A DNA stretch of 64,000 nt from Ralstonia pickettii DTP0602 (GCA_000471925.1 CP006667.1:558001-622000), one strand, 5' to 3'; positions 38,801 to 47,580 are shown, numbered from the stretch's first letter. The notes: generated from the sequence alone by a model not told the origin. Numbers and translations are program-made.

Positions 38801-39005
38801 GCTCCAGTGGCGCGGTCACCGACGAGGTCATCACGTCCGGGCTGGCGCCGGGGTAGAGCGTGGTGACCTGGATGGTCGGGTAGTCCACTTCGGGCAGCGC
38901 CGACAGCGGCAGCAGCCGGTAGGCCACCAGCCCGGACAGCAGGATGGCCAGCATCAGCAGCGCCGTGGCGACCGGGCGCTCGATGAAGAGGCGTGAGGGG
39001 TTCAT
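35859..39005 (-). CDS. RND multidrug efflux permease, MdtB-like
   Basis: 1048 residues, another HAE1-type RND pump, closely similar to its downstream neighbour but without the low-complexity insertion. Motifs include [40 protein letters not shown] and [13 protein letters not shown] (TM4 Asp pair). Pairs of different RND pumps with one adaptor are characteristic of the MdtABC system, which in E. coli exports bile salts, novobiocin and other compounds. The C-terminal tail is acidic and Pro-rich ([18 protein letters not shown]). It starts 9 bases after the adaptor gene. Confidence 0.94.
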   Translation of the reverse strand: MNPSRLFIERPVATALLMLAILLSGLVAYRLLPLSALPEVDYPTIQVTTLYPGASPDVMTSSVTAPLERQFGQMPGLKQMSSSSSGGASVITLQFELTLPLDVAEQEVQAAINAGSNLLPSDLPMPPVYSKVNPADAPIMTIAMTSDTMPLPKLQDMVDTRVAQKISQIQGVGLVTISGGQRPAVRIQANPTALASLGMSIDDLRTAIGSSNVNGAKGSFDGPARASTIDANDQLRSADEYRQIILGYKNGAPIRITDVAEIVDGPENSRLAAWANDKPAIVLNIQRQPGANVIEVVDRIKTLLPQLQNALPASVHVQLLTDRTTTIRASVEDVQFELLLAIALVVLVIFLFLRNIPATIIPGVAVPLSLVGTFGVMYMAGFSINNLTLMALTIATGFVVDDAIVMIENIMRYIEKGDSPMEAALKGSKQIGFTIISLTFSLVAVLIPLLFMGDVVGRLFREFAITLAVSILISAVVSLTLTPMMCARLLHHVPEEKLSRFHRSTGRFFDNVIERYGRALEWVLDRQKATLVVAVATLVLTGLLYLLVPKGFFPVQDTGVIQGITEAAQTTSFDAMARKQHAVAKVVMQDPAVASLSSFIGVDGTNTTLNAGRMLINLKPKGERDPIEVVTQRLQQAVHELGGVSLFTQPVQDLTIEDKVSRTQYQFTVEDPDPETLATWVPKLVERLRQEPELRDVTSDQQNNGLRAYVDIDRDAAARFGITTAVIDSALYSAFGQRLVSTIFTQSSQYRVVLETMPEFRKSPQSLADLRLPSSSGGQVPLGAFARITERTGPLVINHQGQFPAATISFNLAHGESLGAAVDKITKVEQELGLPISMQTSFQGAALAFRASLSNTLWLILAAVVTMYIVLGVLYESTIHPVTILSTLPSAGVGALLALLVAGQDLGIIAIIGIILLIGIVKKNAIMMIDFALEAEREGGMRPRDAIFQACLLRFRPILMTTMAALLAALPLMLGSGIGSELRRPLGVTMVGGLLVSQVLTLFTTPVIYLAFDRVATRVKGWRKRRFGDPEEGGTGDEPPGPQEPVQR

Positions 39006-39014
39006 GCGGCGTCC

Positions 39015-40472
39015 TTACTGCTGCGTGCCGCTGGCGGGCGGGGCGCTGGCGCCGGCCTGGCGGTGGCGGCGGTGTTCCGCCGCCGCGCCCGACGCTGCCG
39101 CGCCGCTGGCATCGCCGTGCGCACCGCTGGCGCCGCCAGCGCCGCCACCATCGCGGCGCCGGCCGCGTGCGCGCGGCTGGCTGGCCGGCACCACCGCGGC
39201 GGCGCGCGCGGCCGGGTCCACGGCTTCGACCGTCATGCCTTCCTTGAGTCGGTCGGCGCCGTCGATGACCACGCGCTGGCCCGGCTCCAGGCCCTTGAGC
39301 ACCGCATTGCGGCTGCCATCGCCCGGCCCGAGCGTGATCACCTGCACCTTGACCTTGCCGCTGTCGTCGACCGTGTAGACGAACGTGCCCTGCTGGCCGC
39401 GCTGGATCGCCGCCACCGGGATCACGGTGGCGTCCTTGAGCGTATCCACGCGCGTGCGCACGTTGACGAACTGGTTCGGGAACAGCATGCCGTCGGCATT
39501 GGGGAAGACCGCCTTGAGCTTGACCGTGCCGGTGGTGGTGTCGATCTGGTTGTCGGTGGTCAGCAGCGTGCCTTCTCCCAGCTGGTTGCGCACCTGGCGG
39601 TCCCACGCCTGCACCGGCAGTTCTTCGCCGGCATTGAGCTTCTTCAGTACCGACGGCAGGTTGTCCTCGGGGATGGTGTACATCACGGCGATCGGCTGGA
39701 TCTGCGTGATCAGCGCGATGCCGTTGGTGTCGCTGGTGTTGACGATATTGCCCGGGTCGACCTGGCGCAGGCCGATGCGGCCCGACACCGGCGCCACGAT
39801 CTTCGTATAGCCCAGCTGCAGGCGCGCGTTGGCGACATTGCCCTGGTCGGTCTTGACCACGCCCTCGTACTGGCGCACCAGCGCGTCCTGGGTATCGACC
39901 TGCTGCTTGGAGATCGAGTCCTGGCCCAGCAGCGTGCGGTAGCGCTGCTGGTCGAGCCTGGCGTTCTGCAGCAGCGCCTGGTCGCGCGCGAGCTGGCCCA
40001 CGGCCTGGTCCAGCGCCGCCTGGAACGGGCGCGGGTCGATCTCGGCCAGCACGTCGCCGGCCTTGACCATCTGGCCTTCCTTGAACAGCACCTTCAGCAG
40101 CGGCCCCGACACCTGCGCGCGCACGGTGACGTTGGACACCGGCGTGACGTTGCCCAGGCCGTTGAGCACCACGTCCATGTCGCGCCTGGCTACCTCGGCC
40201 ACCACCACCGGCGAGCGCGGCATGCCGGCGCCGCCTGGGCCCCCGCGTGCGCCGGGCCCGCTGGCGCCACCCGGCGCGCCCGCCGTGCCGGCCGGGGCCG
40301 GGCTGCGGTGGGCGTACCAGTACCAGGCGCCGCCGGCCAGCAGCAGCACCAGCAGGCCAACATAGAGCCCACGCCGGGCCGGGCGCCGGGGCGGCTTGCC
40401 TTCGGGCGGGCGCGAAGACGGAGGAGGCGAAGCGGGGGAGGGAGTAGGTTGGCCTTGTTCGGGGTTGGACAT
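39015..40472 (-). CDS. RND efflux membrane fusion protein, MdtA-like
   Basis: 485 residues. A short cytoplasmic Pro-rich start, one membrane anchor (GLYVGLLVLLLAGGAWYWYA) and a periplasmic adaptor with lipoyl, hairpin and beta-barrel domains. Family phrases include VTVRAQVSGPLLKVLFKEGQ, GDVLAEIDPRPFQAALDQA and TKIVAPVSGRIGLRQVDPGN. Both ends of the chain are low-complexity: Gly/Pro/Ala before residue 90, and an Ala/Gly-rich tail after 440. It bridges the two pumps to the outer-membrane factor. The ATG at 40472 was chosen because the longer frame to 40658 is low-complexity with no conserved content. Confidence 0.92.
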   Translation of the reverse strand: MSNPEQGQPTPSPASPPPSSRPPEGKPPRRPARRGLYVGLLVLLLAGGAWYWYAHRSPAPAGTAGAPGGASGPGARGGPGGAGMPRSPVVVAEVARRDMDVVLNGLGNVTPVSNVTVRAQVSGPLLKVLFKEGQMVKAGDVLAEIDPRPFQAALDQAVGQLARDQALLQNARLDQQRYRTLLGQDSISKQQVDTQDALVRQYEGVVKTDQGNVANARLQLGYTKIVAPVSGRIGLRQVDPGNIVNTSDTNGIALITQIQPIAVMYTIPEDNLPSVLKKLNAGEELPVQAWDRQVRNQLGEGTLLTTDNQIDTTTGTVKLKAVFPNADGMLFPNQFVNVRTRVDTLKDATVIPVAAIQRGQQGTFVYTVDDSGKVKVQVITLGPGDGSRNAVLKGLEPGQRVVIDGADRLKEGMTVEAVDPAARAAAVVPASQPRARGRRRDGGGAGGASGAHGDASGAAASGAAAEHRRHRQAGASAPPASGTQQ

Positions 40473-40811
40473 ATCCGCAAATCCTGGGAGCGGCGCGCGC
40501 GGCGCGCCGGCAGTGTTCGGCTGGCAAGTGGCGATGCAGCAGTATGCCGCAACGCAAACAGCACCGGCCGGGGAGCGCGCCTGGGTGCTGCGCGGGGCCG
40601 GCGGCGGGCCGCCAAGTGCCGTGCGGCGCGCATACGCGTGGCGCCGGAGGCAAGTCATGCCGCAAGGATAATGTGCGGGGCCGGGCGCCCGTATTTCCGC
40701 GCCTGGCGGTTTTATTACAGCGGATTACCAGCGCCCCGGGTGTAACCTCCGGAAACAAAACCGCCCGGCCAATCCGGCGTGTGCGCCGCCCGGGCTGACT
40801 ATCATGTGCCT
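40473..40811. promoter_or_regulatory. Divergent control region of the RND operon and its two-component system
   Basis: This 339-base gap separates the efflux adaptor gene (leftward) from the response regulator gene (rightward). It holds a direct repeat, ATTACAGCGG at 40714-40723 followed at once by ATTACCAGCG at 40724-40733, with a further GTAAC at 40742. Repeats of about 10-bp period are the usual binding pattern of OmpR-family regulators, so this is a candidate site for the adjacent regulator. No gene is seen in the gap. Confidence 0.5.
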
Positions 40812-41555
40812 ATGCGAACGAACCAGCCTACCCAGATCCTCGTCGTCGACGACGATCCCGAACTCCGCGACCTGCTGCGCGAATACCTGACCCAGCAGGG
40901 TTTTGCCGTCTCGGTGATGCATGACGGCGACGGCCTGCAGGCGCGCCTGGAGCGCGAGCGCCCGGCGCTGATCGTGCTGGACCTGATGATGCCCAAGGTC
41001 GACGGCCTGACCGCGCTGCGCAACCTGCGCGCCAAGAACGACGATATCCCGGTGATCCTGCTGACCGCGCGCAGCGACGAGATCGACCGCATCGTCGGCC
41101 TGGAGATCGGCGCCGATGACTACCTGGGCAAGCCGTTCTCGCCGCGCGAGCTGCTGGCGCGCATCAACGCCGTGCTGCGCCGCAAGCTGGCGCGTCCCGC
41201 GGCCGCGCCCGAGGATCGCGAATCGGTCGCCTTCGGCCCCTTCCGCGTCAACTTCCGCCAGCGCACGCTGCAGCGCGCGGGCCAGCCGCTGTCGATCAGC
41301 GATACCGAGTTCGCGCTGCTCAAGCTGCTGCTGATGCATCCGCTCGAAGTGCTGTCGCGCGAGCGCATCGTCGAGCTGATGTACGGCAGCGCCAGCGGCA
41401 TCAGCGACCGCGGCATCGACGTGCAGATCTGGCGCCTGCGCCGGCTGCTCGATGAAGACGCGCAGCGTCCGCGCTATATCCAGACCGTGCGCGGGCGTGG
41501 CTACACCTTCGTGCCCGACGAAGCGGAAGAGATGTCCGCGGGGCTCCCCGAATAA
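40812..41555 (+). CDS. OmpR-family response regulator (BaeR-like position)
   Basis: 247 residues. The receiver domain has the acidic pocket VVDDDPE, phosphoacceptor D57 in LIVLDLMMPK and the Lys of LGKPFSP. The C-terminal winged helix (ISDTEFALLKLLLMHPLEVL, then VQIWRLRRLLDED and TVRGRGYTF) binds direct repeats. The sensor kinase gene follows 52 bases later. Its position next to an MdtABC-type operon parallels baeSR in E. coli, so control of the pump is likely, though gene order differs (divergent here). Confidence 0.93.
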   Translation: MRTNQPTQILVVDDDPELRDLLREYLTQQGFAVSVMHDGDGLQARLERERPALIVLDLMMPKVDGLTALRNLRAKNDDIPVILLTARSDEIDRIVGLEIGADDYLGKPFSPRELLARINAVLRRKLARPAAAPEDRESVAFGPFRVNFRQRTLQRAGQPLSISDTEFALLKLLLMHPLEVLSRERIVELMYGSASGISDRGIDVQIWRLRRLLDEDAQRPRYIQTVRGRGYTFVPDEAEEMSAGLPE

Positions 41556-41607
41556 GAGCCGCGGCGCCCGCCCCCTGGCGTCGCGTGCCACCAGACCCTG
41601 CTACCCG

Positions 41608-42879
41608 ATGAAGTTGCGACGTATCGACACCCTGTTCGGCCGCATTGCCCTGCTGATTGCCGCCGTGCTCGTGATCAGCCATTTCTCCTGGCTCGCCATC
41701 CTGCGCATGGACCGCCGCCAGCAGCAGGTCGACTACTCCGTCGAGCAGATGCTGTTCCAGCTCGACAGCATCGAGCGCGCGCTCGATGCGCGCCCGCCGG
41801 CGAAGCTGCCCAGCCTGGTGGAGACCGCCAGCACCGCCAGCGCCGAGGAGCTCGCCACTGTGCCCAAGGGCGGGCGCTCGCGCCGGCTGGTCGAGCAGTT
41901 CATCTCGCGGCTGCCGCAAGGCACCGAGATCCGCCTCGAGGACGAGACCACGCCGCGCATCTGGATCAAGCTGCCGGACCGCGCCAACTGGATCGCCATG
42001 CCGATCCTGTGGGTTCACAACCCGCCGCCGGACAACCGGCTGGTGCCGGGCGTGATGCTGGTGGTGGGCGTGGCAATCGTGTTCGCGGTGCTGATCGCGT
42101 GGCAGATCCAGCGGCCGGTGCGCGACATGGCCAATGCGGCCGAGCTACTGTCGCGCCAGCACGCGGTGCCGCCCTTGCGCGAGCGTGGACCGCACGAGCT
42201 GCGCCAGCTGATCGAGCGCTTCAACCGCATGGTGGCCGACCTGGCGCGCATCGACCAGGAGCGCAACACCATGCTGGCCGGCATCGCGCATGATTTGAAG
42301 ACGCCGCTGGCGCGGCTGCGGCTGCGCGCGGAGATGCTGGCCGATCCCAAGGCTGCGGCAGGGGTCACGCGCGACGTTGAGTCCATGTCGGCGATCGTCG
42401 AGCAGTTCCTGAGCTTTGCGCAGACCAGCGAATCGACCGCGCGGCCGGTGCCGGTGGACAAGCGTGTCAACGAGCTGGCCGCGTCGCTGGCGGAGCAGGA
42501 GCGGCAGGTGGTCCTGTCATTGGGCGCGGGCGAAGGCTTCCGCATGATCGCCACGCAGCTCGACCGCATCGTCGGCAACCTGGTCGACAACGCCTATGCG
42601 TATGGCAAGCCGCCGGTGTGTATTGCCACTACGCGCACGCCCGAGGGCTACCTGCTGGTGGTGGAGGACCATGGGGCAGGCATCCCGGACGAGGACAAGG
42701 AGCGCGTTACGTTGCCCTTCGTGCGGCTGGACCCGGCACGCGGGGGGAACGCGCATTCCGGGTTGGGCCTGGCGATCGTGGACCGGCTCGTGCGGCAGGC
42801 AGGGGGGAAGCTGAACCTGGTGAATGCCGACGGTGGCGGGTTCCGGGTGGAGATGCTGTTCGGGGGAGCCGAAGCGTAA
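41608..42879 (+). CDS. Sensor histidine kinase (EnvZ-like)
   Basis: 423 residues. Two membrane helices flank a short periplasmic sensor (the first in RIALLIAAVLVISHFSWLAI, the second about residues 145-170). A HAMP domain and dimerisation helix follow with the phospho-accepting His 228 in AGIAHDLKTPLARLRL. The ATPase domain has the N box LDRIVGNLVDNAYAYG, G1 VEDHGAGIPDED and G2 HSGLGLAIVDRL. It should phosphorylate the response regulator encoded just upstream. The signal sensed is unknown. Confidence 0.93.
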   Translation: MKLRRIDTLFGRIALLIAAVLVISHFSWLAILRMDRRQQQVDYSVEQMLFQLDSIERALDARPPAKLPSLVETASTASAEELATVPKGGRSRRLVEQFISRLPQGTEIRLEDETTPRIWIKLPDRANWIAMPILWVHNPPPDNRLVPGVMLVVGVAIVFAVLIAWQIQRPVRDMANAAELLSRQHAVPPLRERGPHELRQLIERFNRMVADLARIDQERNTMLAGIAHDLKTPLARLRLRAEMLADPKAAAGVTRDVESMSAIVEQFLSFAQTSESTARPVPVDKRVNELAASLAEQERQVVLSLGAGEGFRMIATQLDRIVGNLVDNAYAYGKPPVCIATTRTPEGYLLVVEDHGAGIPDEDKERVTLPFVRLDPARGGNAHSGLGLAIVDRLVRQAGGKLNLVNADGGGFRVEMLFGGAEA

Positions 42880-42882
42880 GGC

Positions 42883-43491
42883 TCAGACCTTCTTCTTCTC
42901 ACCGATCCGGCTTTCCTTCCCAGCCAGCAGCTTGGCGATATTCTGCCGATGCCGCGCGATCAGCAGCACGCTGATCAGGAAGATCGCCCCGGCCATGATG
43001 TCGACGCCGTTCATCAGCACATGGAAGAACGGCGCGAAGATCGCCGCCACCAGTGCCGCCAGCGACGAATAGCGGAAGAAGAACGCAATGATCAGCCACG
43101 TGGCCAGCGTGCCTAGGCCCAGGATCGGGTTGATCGCCAGCAGGATGCCGGCCGCGGTGGCCACGCCCTTGCCGCCGGCAAAGCGGTGGTACACCGGGAA
43201 CAGGTGGCCCAGGAATACCGCCAGCGCCACCATGGCCAGGCCGGTCTCGTTCAGGCCGTAGGCAGGGCCGAAGCGCGCCGCCAGCCACACTGCCAGCCAT
43301 CCCTTCAGTGCATCCCCGATCAGCGTGAAAATCGCGGCCTTCTTATTGCCGGTGCGCAGCACATTGGTGGCGCCGGGATTGCCTGAGCCGTACGAGTGCG
43401 GGTCGGGCAGGCCCATCAGCTTGCTGACAACGACAGCGAAGGAAATGGATCCGATCAGGTAGGCGGCGAGGGCGAAAAGCAGGTTGGCCAT
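42883..43491 (-). CDS. plsY: Glycerol-3-phosphate acyltransferase
   Basis: 202 residues, an inner-membrane protein with about five helices. It acylates glycerol 3-phosphate using acyl-phosphate, the first step of phospholipid synthesis. The three conserved motifs are visible: [32 protein letters not shown], and a later loop near [10 protein letters not shown]. The tail is basic ([11 protein letters not shown]). The ATG at 43491 ([10 protein letters not shown]) is the usual start; the longer frame is extraneous. Its stop is only three bases past the end of the convergent kinase gene. Confidence 0.95.
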   Translation of the reverse strand: MANLLFALAAYLIGSISFAVVVSKLMGLPDPHSYGSGNPGATNVLRTGNKKAAIFTLIGDALKGWLAVWLAARFGPAYGLNETGLAMVALAVFLGHLFPVYHRFAGGKGVATAAGILLAINPILGLGTLATWLIIAFFFRYSSLAALVAAIFAPFFHVLMNGVDIMAGAIFLISVLLIARHRQNIAKLLAGKESRIGEKKKV

Positions 43492-43835
43492 GTGTAGTGG
43501 GGTGTTTTCGGGCTGGCGCGATTGTAGCGCGGCGGCGGGGTCGCTATGTCCGTGTCTTCCCGGATTTGCATCGAGGGACCCTTCGAATGTCTGGCGGCAG
43601 CGCCGTACCCCGCTGGATGTCCTGTACTCCGGAGTGGTGTGGCGTTCACTCGCGCGGTGGCTTGCGAGATATCGCTGACAAACGTCAAACATTCAAACCA
43701 TAGCATCTGATATTTCCGCATCCCGGCTATTGGCGGCCGTTTCATCATGTGCGCCGCTGTATGGCCCGTGTGCCCTGTGCGAAGTCTCGCATCGGTGTCG
43801 GTTCCTTTTCCTGATTGTTCCCAGAAATCCCCAGC
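43492..43835. other. Divergent intergenic region, no gene seen
   Basis: This 344-base gap lies between plsY (leftward) and the trimeric autotransporter gene (rightward). It is less GC-rich in its second half (around 43670-43730), where promoters are most likely. No convincing gene, repeat or operator was found; small open frames here have no recognisable content. Confidence 0.35.
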
Positions 43836-45365
43836 ATGAATCACGCCTTACGCCGGCTTGCCAGTCGGTCCCCGGCATGTCGCGCCCTGGCCGCGCGGCC
43901 CATTCCGCTACTGTCCATCAATGCCCGGTTCGGCCGGCGCACGCTGGCCCTGTCTGCCGCCACCACCTTGCTCGCCTCCGGCTACGCAGTGGCCGGCGCC
44001 GTGGATGGCGGCACCGTCAGCGGCAACAACACCAATATCGCCATCGGCACCGGCGCGAGTTCGACCAACGCCACCAGCGAGCCGAGCATCGCCATCGGCG
44101 TAGACAGCAGGTCTACCGATGAGGCCACCGTAGCCATCGGCTACGACGCCTGGGCGATCGGCCAGCGCGGCCTCGCCCTGGGCGGCAACACCACGGCAGC
44201 CATGGATGCCGTAGCCATCGGCAGCGGTGCGCAGGCCAACTACAACAATTCGCTGATCATCGGTTCGAACACCTATGACACCAATTCCTGGGCCACGGCT
44301 TTCGGTAGCGGTTCGCGCGCGGGCCAGTTCGGGCTGGCGCTTGGCATCGAGGCGGATGCGACGGCCACGCATAGCATCGCTATCGGCCGGCAGACCGTCG
44401 CGGCGGAAGAAGCGGTCTCCCTTGGCAACCAGTCGGGGGCGACGGCGAAGGATGCGGTGGCGGTCGGCTTCAGCGCAAGGGCCGACGCTGTCAACAGCGT
44501 GGCGCTGGGCGCGTATTCCGTGGCCACGCCGATGACCAATGCCACGGCGTTCAACCCCAACCCCGGCTTTGCGCTCGCCGGCCTGGTGCCGGTGGGCCAG
44601 GTGTCGGTCGGCGCGCCCGGCGCGGAACGCCGGCTGACCAATGTCGCGGCAGGCGCCGCGCTCACCGATGCGGTCAATGTGAGCCAGCTGCAGTCGGCGT
44701 TGAGCACAATCACCCCGGTCGCCGATATCTATGCACAGTTCAACAGCCAGATCAGCGCGCTGGAACAGCAGATCACCAACGTAAGCACCGCCCAGGGCGT
44801 CGATGCCCTGTATTTCCGTGCGGATGGCAGCCAGACCAGCGCCGATGCGGCCCACGCCGCGCCGGGCACGCACGGCGTGGCGGCAGGCGCGAATGCGGTG
44901 GCCGCTGCAGACCGCAGCGTCGCCGTCGGCAACGGTGCCAGCGCCAACGCCGCGGGCGCGGTCGCGCTGGGCGCGGGCGCTTCCGCCACGGCCGCTGGCA
45001 GCGTGGCGCTGGGGGCCGACTCTGTCGCCACCCGCGAGAACACCGTATCGGTGGGCGCGGCCGGCAACGAACGCCAGATCACCAACGTGGCAGCCGGCAC
45101 GGCGCCGACGGATGCGGTCAATGTGTCGCAGCTGCAGTCGGCGCAGGCCGATACGATCAACGCGGCCAACACCTATGCCGACCGCCAGGTCGCCGATGTG
45201 CGCCGCGACAGCTACGCCGGCATCGCGTCGGCCATGGCGATGGCCAGCCTGCCGCAGGCGGTGCTGCCGGGCCGGGGCATGCTCGCCATGGCGGGCAGTA
45301 CCTATGGCGGACAGTCCGCGATGGCGTTGGGGGCAAGTGAGCAGCCCCTTGTAAACTGCTTATAG
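43836..45365 (+). pseudogene. Trimeric autotransporter adhesin (YadA family), cut by an IS607 element
   Basis: The first 499 codons of a YadA-like surface adhesin. An extended signal peptide (hydrophobic LALSAATTLLASGYAVAGA, residues 37-55) is followed by head repeats of the left-handed beta-roll type (VAIGYDAWAIGQRGLALGG, ALGAGASATAAGSVALGA). Two neck motifs with TDAVNVSQLQSA sit near residues 278 and 426. The membrane anchor begins (MAGSTYGGQSAMALG) but is broken at 45333 and the frame ends ten foreign codons later. The missing last 34 codons lie at 47564-47667. Without them the beta-barrel cannot form, so the adhesin should not reach the surface. Confidence 0.9.
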
Positions 45366-45385
45366 GTGTGCAATTATTATCACTC

Positions 45386-46027
45386 ATGAGCATACTTGCT
45401 AAAGTTACGATGAAGGAGGCGTGCGCGATGCTGGGCATCCACCCTGGCACGCTTCGCCGATGGGAGTCCGACGGGAAGATCTCCGCCGATCGGACTCCGG
45501 GTGGTCATCGTCGCTATAATTTGACCGCTCTAATGGAGTTGGCCGGCAAGAAGGTCGAGGAAGCAGAGCGCGGGCGTACTACGCTCGCCTATGCGCGCGT
45601 TTCCAGCCACGACCAGAAGGCCGATCTGGAGCGTCAGTGCCAGGTGCTGGAGTCGTTCTGCGCTGCGAAGGGATGGCCCTTCGAACTCATCCGGGATCTC
45701 GGCTCCGGCATGAACTATGAGAAGAAGGGCCTCAAGCAACTGCTCAAACGTATCTGCGCCGGAGGCGTTGATCGGCTTGTCATCACACACAAGGACCGGC
45801 TCTTGCGATTTGGTGCAGAGCTCGTTTTTGCTCTGTGCGAGCAATTCGGAACGGAAGTCGTCATCATCAATGCCAAAGGCGATTCGACGTATGAGGAGGA
45901 TCTTGCCTGCGACGTGCTTGAGATCATTACCGTCTTTTCGGCGCGCCTCTATGGCAGCCGTTCCCACAAGAATCGTCACGCCATGAAAGCCCTGAAAGAG
46001 GCTGCAGATGCCATTCAAGAGGGCTGA
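45386..46027 (+). CDS. tnpA: IS607-family serine recombinase (transposase)
   Basis: 213 residues. The N-terminus is a MerR-like helix-turn-helix (MKEACAMLGIHPGTLRRWES, then TPGGHRRY), followed by the serine recombinase catalytic domain with the nucleophile Ser in TLAYARVSSHDQK (about residues 67-79) and supporting residues in ITHKDRLLRFG. This order, DNA-binding domain before catalysis, is specific to IS607. A ribosome site is not obvious, and a start at 45410 (MKEACAM) is also possible. The gene end overlaps the start of tnpB by 20 bases. Confidence 0.95.
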   Translation: MSILAKVTMKEACAMLGIHPGTLRRWESDGKISADRTPGGHRRYNLTALMELAGKKVEEAERGRTTLAYARVSSHDQKADLERQCQVLESFCAAKGWPFELIRDLGSGMNYEKKGLKQLLKRICAGGVDRLVITHKDRLLRFGAELVFALCEQFGTEVVIINAKGDSTYEEDLACDVLEIITVFSARLYGSRSHKNRHAMKALKEAADAIQEG

Positions 46028-47549
46028 TCCCACCACTATCCAGTTCGCGAGGAAGGTCCGTCTGGTGGTGGACGCTGATGCTGCGGGCAAGCTCGACGGG
46101 CAATCCAAAATCTGCAACTGGCTATGGAATCGACTCAAGGACGAAGTCGAGACGCGCATGGCGGAGTTGTCCATCGTCGGCGGCTATGGCTATCTTGATG
46201 AGGCGCGAACCAAGAAGCTCCTGTCGGAGGTCTATTCCGAGATCGGGCTTCGCAACCTCGTGCCGCCGCTCAAGGAGCGTCATCCGTTCTTGCGCTGTGT
46301 GTTTTCTTCACCGCTGAAGAATGTCGCGCTGCGCATGGCCAAGGCCATTGCCTCGCATCGAAAGTCGAAGAATGGACAGCGCTGCGGCCCAGACGTGGGC
46401 TGGGTCAAGTACAAGGCATGGGCCAAGCACTGGATGAGCCTGGAATACGACGAGCCAGGCAAAGGCTGGAATGTTTCCCAGTTCGGTTGGCTCAACCTAT
46501 CGTTCGGCGCGAACGCGCAAGGACAGCGGCTGTCGCTGCGCCTGAAGATGGAGAAGACACCCAAGGAGATCGCGAGCGCTCGCACTTGCCGGATCGTCCG
46601 CGAGGGCCGCGACCGCTATTTCGCTGTGTTCACGCTCAAGGGGCAGAAGAAGGCCAGGCAACGCGGCACGCGCGTGGTCTACATCGATCCGAACCTGAAG
46701 AACTTTGGCTACGCTCTGGATACTGAGGGGCGCGCCTTCGAATTGTCCAATCTTGAGAAGTTGAAGGAGTCGGAGCGCATTCTCGATCGGCTAACGAGTC
46801 TGCGTGACCGGTGCATAGCAAAGTCGCTGTGGGTAGATACCGTCCACGGCGATGGCACGGTGTCGACGCATTGGCGTCCCAGTCGCCGCTGGAAGCGTTT
46901 GGACGACGCTGTGGAGCGAATGCAAACCAAAGTGCGAGAACAGAAAAAGCACTTCATGTATTCGCTGGCGAACCAGCTCTGCAGGCACTACGACGTGATT
47001 GGGATCGGCAACTACGTGCCGGAGAACACCAACCACGGCAAGGGCCGCAAATACAACCGTGCGGTAAGAAACAGAACGATGCACGGTGCATTCAAGGACA
47101 TTCTCTCGTGGGTCGCGACGCGCTCCAGAAAGCATGCGCTGGTGCTGGATGAAACCGGCACCACGCGAACGTGCCATGCGTGTGGTCACGTTGTCGAGGG
47201 CGGGATAGCGCCCGCAATTCGGGAGTGGGATTGCCCGGGCTGCGGCACCTGCCACCTGCGCGACGAGAATGCCTGTCAAAACGGTCTGCGGCGGCTGCTG
47301 ACGCAAGTCGGCGACGCTGTGGACTGCTCCCATCTGCCCTGCTCGGGCCCCGTTCAGATTATCGGGCGGTGTGATTGGCGATTCCATCCGCAAGGATGGA
47401 CGGGAGTCCCGAGAGGGGGCGCCAATGTGAATTCAATGCGCCTGCCGGAGTACCGGCAGCGAATGCGCGCGTTACCGCGCGCTCGGGTTGGTGACCGCGC
47501 GTCCAAATCTGCAAAGACGTCGCCATCAGCGATGCGTAGGCTTGCTTAG
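46008..47549 (+). CDS. tnpB: TnpB, RNA-guided nuclease of the IS607 element, with non-canonical RuvC-II
   Basis: 513 residues. An N-terminal wedge/REC-like region is followed by RuvC-I with D227 in VVYIDPNLKNFG, a zinc finger with Cys 389/392 and 409/412, and RuvC-III with D419 in CHLRDENACQNG. At the RuvC-II position, where canonical TnpB has Glu in a phrase like IxIEDL, this protein reads VIGIGNYVP, so Gly 334 replaces Glu. A Glu at 382 (VLDETGTTRTC) may substitute, as in TnpB groups with rearranged active sites; otherwise the protein would be nuclease-dead. The last 90 residues overlap the predicted guide RNA region. Confidence 0.9.
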   Translation: MPFKRADPTTIQFARKVRLVVDADAAGKLDGQSKICNWLWNRLKDEVETRMAELSIVGGYGYLDEARTKKLLSEVYSEIGLRNLVPPLKERHPFLRCVFSSPLKNVALRMAKAIASHRKSKNGQRCGPDVGWVKYKAWAKHWMSLEYDEPGKGWNVSQFGWLNLSFGANAQGQRLSLRLKMEKTPKEIASARTCRIVREGRDRYFAVFTLKGQKKARQRGTRVVYIDPNLKNFGYALDTEGRAFELSNLEKLKESERILDRLTSLRDRCIAKSLWVDTVHGDGTVSTHWRPSRRWKRLDDAVERMQTKVREQKKHFMYSLANQLCRHYDVIGIGNYVPENTNHGKGRKYNRAVRNRTMHGAFKDILSWVATRSRKHALVLDETGTTRTCHACGHVVEGGIAPAIREWDCPGCGTCHLRDENACQNGLRRLLTQVGDAVDCSHLPCSGPVQIIGRCDWRFHPQGWTGVPRGGANVNSMRLPEYRQRMRALPRARVGDRASKSAKTSPSAMRRLA

Positions 47550-47580
47550 ATTTGGAAGAGCGGCTTCGCGCATGTCAGAC
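47384..47580 (+). ncRNA. Candidate TnpB omega RNA (right-end RNA) and guide
   Basis: The 3' part of tnpB and the right end of the element fold strongly on the plus strand: CCATCC-GCAA-GGATGG (47384-47399), CTGCCGG-AGTA-CCGGCAG (47442-47459) and GCGCGCG-TTAC-CGCGCGC (47465-47482). TnpB omega RNAs derive from this place and take their guide from the flank beyond the right end. The guide here would begin CTTCGCGCATGTCAGACAGC, which is autotransporter sequence. Exact RNA limits are inferred. Confidence 0.55.

Larger units (their letters stand above)
45334..47563 (+). mobile_element. IS607-family insertion sequence, about 2.23 kb
   Basis: The element carries a serine-recombinase tnpA and tnpB in overlapping order and is flanked by GG dinucleotides (45332-45333 and 47562-47563) with no longer target duplication, as expected for IS607 recombinases, which cross over at a two-base core. 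Joining the flanks at one GG restores the codons Met-Ala-Leu-Gly-Ala-Ser-Arg-Met-Ser-Asp of the autotransporter anchor, which confirms both ends to within two bases. Confidence 0.92.

Noticed and set aside
36366..38996. 876-codon open frame on the plus strand
   Set aside because: Antisense to the MdtB-like pump; repeated His/Arg/Gln residues arise from the complementary strand of GC-rich codons.
38398..40758. 786-codon open frame on the minus strand
   Set aside because: Out-of-frame shadow of the efflux adaptor and MdtB-like genes on the same strand, with Arg/Pro-rich nonsense composition.
43836..45365. Naturally complete 509-residue autotransporter
   Set aside because: The last ten codons are foreign and the essential membrane-anchor strands are missing but found intact beyond the IS607 element.
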